The notes below the pieces were generated by a model, which saw only the letters and a program-made list of their open reading frames with translations, had not been told where the DNA came from and ran no database searches. A program made the translations under genes and the position numbers. Below, in pieces: positions 58,466-64,000 of a DNA stretch of 64,000 bases. Each line of letters starts with the position of its first letter. Within the stretch, counting starts at the first letter, position 1. The DNA is taken from assembly GCF_003470205.1 (NCBI RefSeq), contig NZ_QWKP01000217.1, positions 1 through 64,000 on the forward strand. The letters run 5' to 3'. The DNA is from Cellulomonas rhizosphaerae. Lineage in GTDB: Bacteria > Actinomycetota > Actinomycetes > Actinomycetales > Cellulomonadaceae.

Positions 58466-59470
58466 TCAGGCCGGGGCGGGGCCCGTCGTCGCGCGCGCCG
58501 TGAGCACCGGTGAGATGAGCCGGGTCTCGGCGAGCTGTGTGCCGTCGAGCCGCGCCATCGCCATGTCGACAGCGACTCCGCCGATCGCGGTGGCCGGGAT
58601 GTCGACCGACGTGAGCTGCTGCGGCTGACCGACAGCGACGTCCGTCGGGCAGACGGCGACCACCGAGATGTCGTCGGGCACGGACCGCCCGCGCTCGCGC
58701 AGCGTCGCGAGGACCGCGGGCAGCGCGACCTCGTTGTGGACGACGATCCCGGTGACGCCGGGCAACCGCGTCAGCACGCGATCCACCGCGGCGACCGCGC
58801 CGGAGTGCGAGGACTCGCACGGCTCGAACACCGCCGCCACCCCGGCCCGCGCGGCCTCCTCGGTGAAGCCGCGCACCATCCGCGCGGCGTAGGTGGTGTG
58901 CCGGTCGAGCACGGCCTGCGGTGAGCCGACGAGCGCGATCGAGCGGTGGCCGAGCCGGAGCAGGTGGTCGACCGCGCTACGTGCCGCCGACTCGAAGTCG
59001 AGGTCCACGCACGAGAAGCCCGCGGTGTCGCGGGGGAGGCCGATCAGCACGGCCGGCTGGCGCTGGCGGCGCAGGATCGGCAGGCGGGGGTCGTCGGCCT
59101 CGACGTCCATCATGATCACCGCGTCGACCATCGAGCCCGCGGCGACGCGCTCCACGCCGGCGTGGTCGTCCTGCGTGAGCAGCAGGACGTCGTGGTGGTA
59201 CGTCTGCGCCTGGGTGACCACGCCCGTGACGAACTGCATGATGACGCCGACGTTCACGTCGACGCGCAGCGGCGCCATGAGCGCGAGCACGTTGGTCCGG
59301 GCCGAGGCCAGCGCGCGTGCCCCGGCGTGCGGCCGGTAGTCGAGCTCGCGGACGGCGGCCTCGATGCGCTCTCGCGTCGAGGCGGAGATCGGCCGCTTGC
59401 CGGACAGGGCGTAGGACACGGTGGAGACGGACACGCCGGCGGCGCGGGCGACGTCGTCGATCGTCGTCAC
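58466..59470 (-). CDS. LacI-family transcriptional regulator of the sugar locus
   Basis: A 334-residue repressor. The N-terminal helix-turn-helix TTIDDVARAAGVSVSTVSYAL and hinge helix RPHAGARALAS are followed by a periplasmic-binding-protein-like sugar domain. The start GTG 59470 gives the standard LacI N-terminus. It is divergent from the ABC transporter/alpha-xylosidase operon, whose promoter carries two AAGCGCTT sites, so it very likely represses that operon and perhaps itself. The inducer is probably a xylose-containing oligosaccharide, by context. Confidence 0.9.
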   Translation of the reverse strand: MTTIDDVARAAGVSVSTVSYALSGKRPISASTRERIEAAVRELDYRPHAGARALASARTNVLALMAPLRVDVNVGVIMQFVTGVVTQAQTYHHDVLLLTQDDHAGVERVAAGSMVDAVIMMDVEADDPRLPILRRQRQPAVLIGLPRDTAGFSCVDLDFESAARSAVDHLLRLGHRSIALVGSPQAVLDRHTTYAARMVRGFTEEAARAGVAAVFEPCESSHSGAVAAVDRVLTRLPGVTGIVVHNEVALPAVLATLRERGRSVPDDISVVAVCPTDVAVGQPQQLTSVDIPATAIGGVAVDMAMARLDGTQLAETRLISPVLTARATTGPAPA

Positions 59471-59587
59471 GCGGGGCCCCCGGGTCTCGTGGTCTGTGGG
59501 TACCCGAACGGGTACCTGCGCCGGCGACACAATATCGGCCGCGCGGGTGGCGTCCGCAGCGACGCCACCCGCGCCCCGAATGTCGCA

Positions 59588-59601
59588 AGCAAGCGCTTCG
59601 A
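59588..59601. promoter_or_regulatory. LacI operator O1, imperfect
   Basis: Core AAGCGCTT (59591-59598), the typical LacI-family central palindrome with its CpG centre, with one flank (TCGA) shared with O2. It lies 77 bases upstream of O2, between the divergent genes. Confidence 0.6.
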
Positions 59602-59634
59602 TGATTGCGCGCCGAACGCGAGAGACGCAAGCCC

Positions 59635-59664
59635 TGGACAAGCACGAAAATCGCGCGCTATGGT
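59635..59664 (+). promoter_or_regulatory. Promoter of the ABC transporter operon
   Basis: TGGACA (59635-59640) and TATGGT (59659-59664) are 18 bases apart and directly abut operator O2, as expected for a LacI-repressed promoter. Confidence 0.55.
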
Positions 59665-59680
59665 GTCGAAGCGCTTCGAC
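59665..59680. promoter_or_regulatory. LacI operator O2, perfect palindrome
   Basis: GTCGAAGCGCTTCGAC is a perfect 16-base palindrome of LacI type, immediately downstream of the candidate -10 box and 42 bases before the binding-protein start. Confidence 0.85.
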
Positions 59681-59722
59681 GACCGAGTCATCGGTCACAT
59701 CCACTCGACGAGGAGAACACGG

Positions 59723-61033
59723 ATGAGCATCAGCACCCGGCGATGGGCGACGGCCGCGACGGTCGCCCTCCTGGCCCCCATCGCGCTGGCTGCGTGCAGC
59801 AGCGGCGGCGGCGGTGGGGGGGACGAGGACAGCAAGAGCCTCACCATCTGGCACTACGAGGGCGACGACTCGGCGATGGGCCAGGCATGGGCCAAGGCCG
59901 TCGACATCTTCAAGACCGAGCACCCCGACGTGACGGTCAAGGTCGAGAAGCAGGTCTTCGAGCAGATCCAGAAGAACGCGAAGATCGTGCTCACCGGCGA
60001 CGACGTGCCGGACGTCATGGAGTACAACAAGGGCAACGCGACGGCCGGCCAGCTGGCCTCGCAGGGCCTGCTGACCCCGCTGACCGACGTGGCGAAGGAG
60101 AAGGGCTGGGACAAGAAGGTCTCCGGCTCGCTCGCCACGACGGCGCAGTACGACGAGAACGGGCTCATGGGCTCGGGCGACTGGTTCGGCGTGCCGAACT
60201 ACGGCGAGTTCGTCGGCGTCTACCTCAACAACGACCTCTTCAAGGAGAACGGCGTCGAGGTCCCGACCACGTTCGACGGCTTCGAGGAGGCGCTCGCAGC
60301 GTTCAAGGCCAAGGGCGTCACGCCGCTGGCCACCGCCGGCGCGGAGTACCCGCTCGGCCAGCTCTGGTACGAGCTGGTCCTGCACTACGGCGACCGCGCG
60401 CTCGTGGACGACTACCAGCTGTTCAAGAACGACGTCGACTGGCACGGCGACGCGATGACCGAGGCCACGAACAAGCTCGACGAGTGGGTCAAGAAGGGCT
60501 ACATCGCGAGCGACTCCGCCGGCCTGACGGCCGAGGACATGGGCGTGTCGTTCATCGCCGGCAAGGCTCCGATCATGGTCTCGGGCTCGTGGTGGTTCGG
60601 CCGCCTCGCCACCGAGATCACGTTCGACTGGAGCCAGACGCTGTTCCCCGAGAACAAGCTGCACCCGGGCTCGTCGGGCAACCTCTGGGTCGTCCCGACC
60701 AACGCCAAGTCCAAGACGCTGGCCGAGGACTTCATCGACATCACGCTGCGTCCCGAGGTGCAGAACATCCTCGGCGAGAAGGGCGGCCTCCCGGTCGCCG
60801 GCGACCCGGCGTCGATCACGGACCCGAAGACCAAGGAGCTCACGCAGAACTTCGCGGACGTCGTCTCCTCCGACGGCCTCGCGTTCTACCCGGACTGGCC
60901 CGTCGCGGGCTTCTACGACGTGCTCGTCAGCCAGCTGCAGTCGCTGGTGAACCAGTCCAAGACGCCCGACCAGGTCCTCGACGGCCTCAAGGACGCCTAC
61001 GAGTCCGGCAAGGCTGACCTGCTCGGACAGTGA
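59723..61033 (+). CDS. Sugar ABC transporter substrate-binding lipoprotein
   Basis: A 436-residue extracellular solute-binding protein family 1 lipoprotein. The signal peptide ends in ALAAC (Cys25), followed by SSGGGGGG and the mature SLTIWHYEGDDSAMGQAW. The ELASQGLLTPLTD-type segment (QLASQGLLTPLTD), VGVYLNNDLFKENGVEVP and KAPIMVSGSWWFG are typical of oligosaccharide binders. ATG 59723 has GAGGAG upstream. Transporter context and the alpha-xylosidase suggest xyloglucan-type oligosaccharides, which is inference. No ATPase gene is in the window; actinobacteria often share MsiK. Confidence 0.9.
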   Translation: MSISTRRWATAATVALLAPIALAACSSGGGGGGDEDSKSLTIWHYEGDDSAMGQAWAKAVDIFKTEHPDVTVKVEKQVFEQIQKNAKIVLTGDDVPDVMEYNKGNATAGQLASQGLLTPLTDVAKEKGWDKKVSGSLATTAQYDENGLMGSGDWFGVPNYGEFVGVYLNNDLFKENGVEVPTTFDGFEEALAAFKAKGVTPLATAGAEYPLGQLWYELVLHYGDRALVDDYQLFKNDVDWHGDAMTEATNKLDEWVKKGYIASDSAGLTAEDMGVSFIAGKAPIMVSGSWWFGRLATEITFDWSQTLFPENKLHPGSSGNLWVVPTNAKSKTLAEDFIDITLRPEVQNILGEKGGLPVAGDPASITDPKTKELTQNFADVVSSDGLAFYPDWPVAGFYDVLVSQLQSLVNQSKTPDQVLDGLKDAYESGKADLLGQ

Positions 61034-61038
61034 GCGAG

Positions 61039-61072
61039 CGCCGGGCCGGGGGGTCACTACCCCGGCCCGGCG
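61039..61072 (+). terminator. Hairpin between binding-protein and permease genes
   Basis: A perfect 13-base stem CGCCGGGCCGGGG with complement and an eight-base loop, five bases after the binding-protein stop and 22 before the permease start. It is probably a partial terminator or 3' stabiliser that keeps the binding protein more abundant than the permeases. Confidence 0.7.
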
Positions 61073-61094
61073 GTCCTCCGACCCGGAGAGAGAC

Positions 61095-62066
61095 ATGACC
61101 ACGCAGACACTCGGCAAGGACGCCGCTGCGAAGCAGCAGACGGCGACGCCCAGGCCCAAGCGCAAGGCCCCCCACTGGGTGGCGTACCTGCCCTACCTCG
61201 TGCCGGGGCTCGCCGCGTTCGTCCTGGTGATCGGCATCCCGCTCGTCACCAACATCATGTACAGCTTCCAGAAGTGGAAGGGCGGCATGGCGCCGCACAC
61301 CTGGGTCGGTCTCGACAACTACCAGGCGCTGCTGCACGACGACGCCTTCTGGACGTCGTTCCGGAACTCGATCTCGATGATCGTGGCCATGGTGATCATC
61401 CCGACGATCATCGGCCTGCTGCTCGCCTCGGTGCTGTTCGACTACCTCGGCAAGCGGTTCGGCTCGCGCACCGCGTCGGTGCTGCGCGCGACGTACTACC
61501 TGCCCCAGATCCTTCCCGTCGCCGTCGCCGGCGTGCTGTGGAACTGGATCCTCAACGCCCAGACCGGTGCGGTGAACGAGATCCTGCGCTCGCTCGGCGT
61601 CGACAACCCGCCGAACTGGCTGGGCTCGCCCGACACCGCCATGCCGAGCGTGATGCTCGTGCTGGTGTGGGTGCAGATCGGCTACCCGGTCGTCATCTTC
61701 ATGTCCGCGCTGCAGCGCGTCGACCCCGAGCTCTACGAGGCGGCCGAGCTCGACGGCGCCGGCTGGGGTCGCCGGTTCCGGGCGATCACCCTGCCGCAGA
61801 TCAAGCCGGAGACGTTCGTCGTCGTGCTGACGTGCACGGTGGCCGCGCTCAAGGTCTTCGGACCCATCTACGTCCTGACGCGGGGCGGCCCGGAAGGGTC
61901 GACGCTCGTGCCCAGCTACTACTCGTACCTGAACTTCTTCGACAAGTCGAAGGTCGGCTACGGCGCCGCGATCGCGACCGTGCTCACGCTCGTCATCGTC
62001 CTGGTCGCCGTCGTGATCCTCGTGGTGCAGGCGCGCTCCGAGCGCAAGGAAGCGGAGGGCCACTGA
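61095..62066 (+). CDS. Sugar ABC transporter permease, MalF type
   Basis: A 323-residue permease with six helices after a cytoplasmic, lysine-rich N-terminus. The EAA coupling loop is YEAAELDGAGWGRRFRAITLPQIKP, given here in continuous short parts: EAAELDGAGWGRRF then RAITLPQIKP. It pairs with the second permease that follows with a TGATG overlap. GGAGAG precedes the ATG. Confidence 0.92.
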   Translation: MTTQTLGKDAAAKQQTATPRPKRKAPHWVAYLPYLVPGLAAFVLVIGIPLVTNIMYSFQKWKGGMAPHTWVGLDNYQALLHDDAFWTSFRNSISMIVAMVIIPTIIGLLLASVLFDYLGKRFGSRTASVLRATYYLPQILPVAVAGVLWNWILNAQTGAVNEILRSLGVDNPPNWLGSPDTAMPSVMLVLVWVQIGYPVVIFMSALQRVDPELYEAAELDGAGWGRRFRAITLPQIKPETFVVVLTCTVAALKVFGPIYVLTRGGPEGSTLVPSYYSYLNFFDKSKVGYGAAIATVLTLVIVLVAVVILVVQARSERKEAEGH

Positions 62067-62941
62067 TGGCCGTCGAGACGATCAAGGCGCCGGTGGCGTC
62101 ACGCCCGGACGCCCGGCACCGCACGGGGAAGGCCCGCTGGTTCATCCTCGCGGCCGCCGTCCTGGTCGGGCTGCTGATCCTGGCCCCGATCCTCATCATG
62201 GTGCTCAACGCGTTTAAGTCGCCGAGCGACTACTCGCAGAACGGTCCCCTGAGCTGGCCGCACGGCCTGTACTTCGACGGGCTCAAGGCGTTCTGGGAGC
62301 GGGTCAACTTCCCGCAGAAGCTGTGGAACTCGATCTTCATCTCCGGCGTCGTGGCGATCTTCGGCACGCTGCTGTCGCTGCTCAACGCCTACGCGATCGG
62401 CATCGGCAAGATCAAGGGCCGCCTGTGGGTCGTCACGCTCTTCCTGCTCGCGACGATGCTGCCGCAGGAGGCGCTGATCTACCCGCTGTTCACCATGGCG
62501 CAGAACGTCGGCCTGGGGAACTCGCCGTGGTCGGTGATCATCATCTTCACCGTCATCCAGTCCGCGTTCGGCACGTACCTGCTCGCGTCCGTGCTGGCCA
62601 CCTTCCCCAAGGCGCTGCTCGAGGCCGCCGCGCTCGACGGCGCGGGCCGCTGGACCGTGCTGTGGAAGGTCGTCTTCCCGATCGTGCGGCCGACGTTGTC
62701 CGTCCTGATGATCTTCTTCTTCATCTGGACCTGGAACGAGTTCTTCATCCCGCTGGTCATGCTCACGACCAACGACACCCAGACCATCCCCATCGCGCTC
62801 GCCTCCCTGCAGGGCGACCGGATGATGGACGCCCCCACGACGAACGCGGGCGCGCTCATCTCCCTGGTCCCGGCGCTCATTTTCTTCCTGCTGTTCCAGC
62901 GCACGCTGACCCGTGGGGTCACGGCCGGATCGGTGAAGTGA
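62066..62941 (+). CDS. Sugar ABC transporter permease, MalG type
   Basis: A 291-residue permease with six helices. The EAA loop reads LEAAALDGAGRWTVLWKVVFP, shown as EAAALDGAGRWT and VLWKVVFP. NEFFIPLVML and the C-terminal RTLTRGVTAGSVK are typical of MalG-like subunits. ATG 62066 overlaps the previous stop by one base. The alpha-xylosidase gene follows after 10 bases. Confidence 0.92.
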   Translation: MAVETIKAPVASRPDARHRTGKARWFILAAAVLVGLLILAPILIMVLNAFKSPSDYSQNGPLSWPHGLYFDGLKAFWERVNFPQKLWNSIFISGVVAIFGTLLSLLNAYAIGIGKIKGRLWVVTLFLLATMLPQEALIYPLFTMAQNVGLGNSPWSVIIIFTVIQSAFGTYLLASVLATFPKALLEAAALDGAGRWTVLWKVVFPIVRPTLSVLMIFFFIWTWNEFFIPLVMLTTNDTQTIPIALASLQGDRMMDAPTTNAGALISLVPALIFFLLFQRTLTRGVTAGSVK

Positions 62942-62951
62942 GAGGAACCCC

Positions 62952-64000
62952 ATGAAGTTCACCGACGGCTACTGGCTCCAGCTCCCCGGCGTGACGGTCC
63001 TGCACCCGCGCGACGTCGCCGACATCGAGGTGCGCGACGACCGGCTCGTGGTCCACGCGGCCACGGCACCGCTCGCCAAGCGCGGCGACACCCTCAACCG
63101 ACCCCTGGTCTCCCTGACGTTCACCAGCCCGATGGACGACGTGATCGGCGTCCGGATCGAGCACCACAGCGGCGGGGTCGACCACGGCCCGCACTTCGCG
63201 CTCGCGCAGTCCGGCGCGGACGTCAAGGTGACCGGGCCCGACGACGGCGTGGCCACGTTCAGCTCGGGCGGCCTGACCGCCCGCGTCGGGACGCGCGGTC
63301 CGTGGAGCGTGGACTTCGTGGCCGACGGCCGCGTGCTCACCTCGTCGTCCGCGCGCTCGGTCGGCGTGGTCCGCGACGCCGCCGGGGACGCCTACGTCCA
63401 CGAGCAGCTCAGCCTCGGCGTGCGCGAGCACGTCTACGGGCTCGGCGAGCGCTTCGGCGCCTTCGTCAAGAACGGCCAGTCGGTCGACATCTGGAACGCC
63501 GACGGCGGCACCTCGAGCGAGCAGGCGTACAAGAACGTCCCGTTCTTCCTCAGCGACGCGGGCTACGGCGTCTTCGTCGACCACCCCGGCCACGTCTCGT
63601 TCGAGGTCGGCTCCGAGGCGGTCTCGCGCACGCAGTTCTCCGTCCCGGGGGAGGCGCTGCAGTACTACGTCATCCACGGGCCGACGCCCAAGGACGTGCT
63701 GCGTCGGTACACCGCGCTGACCGGGCGCCCTGCCCGCGTGCCCGCGTGGTCCTACGGTCTGTGGCTCTCGACGTCGTTCACGACGAGCTACGACGAGGCC
63801 ACCGTGACCTCGTTCGTCGACGGCATGGCCGAGCGCGACCTGCCGCTGTCGGTCTTCCACTTCGACTGCTTCTGGATGCGCGCCTTCCACTGGTCCGACT
63901 TCACGTGGGACCCGGCGACCTTCCCCGACCCCGAGGGGATGCTCGAGCGGCTGCGCGCCAAGGGGCTCAAGATCTGCGTCTGGATCAACCCCTACATCGC
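62952..64000 (+). CDS. yicI: Alpha-xylosidase, GH31 (YicI-like), 3'-truncated by the window
   Basis: The first 349 residues of a GH31 enzyme. MKFTDGYWLQLPGVTVLHP is the YicI-type start. An N-terminal beta-sandwich follows, with EHVYGLGERFGAFVKNGQSV and NVPFFLSDAGYGVFVDHPG, and then the barrel begins at PAWSYGLWLSTSFTTSY, FHFDCFWM and KICVWINPYIA. The catalytic aspartates lie beyond the window, and no signal peptide is present, so the enzyme is cytoplasmic. YicI-type enzymes release alpha-xylose from isoprimeverose and xyloglucan fragments, fitting an import-then-hydrolyse locus. ATG 62952 follows GAGAGGAA. Confidence 0.92.
   Translation, partial: MKFTDGYWLQLPGVTVLHPRDVADIEVRDDRLVVHAATAPLAKRGDTLNRPLVSLTFTSPMDDVIGVRIEHHSGGVDHGPHFALAQSGADVKVTGPDDGVATFSSGGLTARVGTRGPWSVDFVADGRVLTSSSARSVGVVRDAAGDAYVHEQLSLGVREHVYGLGERFGAFVKNGQSVDIWNADGGTSSEQAYKNVPFFLSDAGYGVFVDHPGHVSFEVGSEAVSRTQFSVPGEALQYYVIHGPTPKDVLRRYTALTGRPARVPAWSYGLWLSTSFTTSYDEATVTSFVDGMAERDLPLSVFHFDCFWMRAFHWSDFTWDPATFPDPEGMLERLRAKGLKICVWINPYI

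Overview
The window is 64 kb of very GC-rich DNA, read as an actinobacterium of the Micrococcales and most like Cellulomonas or a close relative. The support is: frequent GTG starts and 4-base ATGA/GTGA stop-start overlaps; the actinobacterial order rho, rpmE, prfA, prmC, tsaC, wecA, atpI, atpBEFHAGDC, DUF2550, nucS; NucS (the mismatch endonuclease of actinobacteria lacking MutSL); a PimB-type mannosyltransferase; HtaA haem-binding domains; and DtxR-type iron boxes. AdhE suggests fermentative ability. The alpha-xylosidase locus suggests growth on plant polysaccharide. The genus is an inference.

Layout. 1-5.3 kb: end of birA, a class III adenylate cyclase with a regulatory N-terminus, an SRAP DNA-repair protein, a Bcr/CflA-type exporter, an aminotransferase and a 39-residue membrane protein. 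5.3-11.5 kb: a lipoprotein, adhE, a Na+/H+ antiporter, tRNA-Arg(CCG) with its terminator, and a GntR/FadR regulator whose stop codon lies inside the tRNA gene. 11.5-18.7 kb: an MFS carrier, a flavin oxidoreductase coupled to a GH13 enzyme, then argS-lysA.

18.7-32.8 kb is the most unusual region: an iron-controlled haem-uptake locus. hmuTUV is translationally coupled to two membrane-anchored surface proteins. A second iron box precedes a secreted HtaA protein whose C-terminus looks WxL-like, followed by a DUF916 (WxL-partner) membrane protein. A third iron box precedes an 825-residue HtaA/Ig-repeat protein. Next comes a 990-residue secreted repeat protein. This block lies between lysA and hom, genes often close together in relatives. 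32.9-38.6 kb: hom-thrC-thrB and rho.

38.7-53.7 kb: a TfoX-N protein, a 59-residue CxxC protein, pimB and rpmE (the last two divergent around a 96-base imperfect hairpin), then prfA through atpC, DUF2550 and nucS, largely coupled. 53.7-57.2 kb: a TetR-controlled operon with a YndJ/DUF1990-like protein and three tandem paralogous membrane proteins. 57.2-58.5 kb: nagA. 58.5-64 kb: a LacI regulator divergent from a sugar ABC transporter and an alpha-xylosidase that runs off the window, probably for xyloglucan oligosaccharides.

No transposase, integrase, CRISPR array or rRNA was seen. Functions rest on motif and family recognition by eye, and start codons were chosen from Shine-Dalgarno spacing and overlaps.
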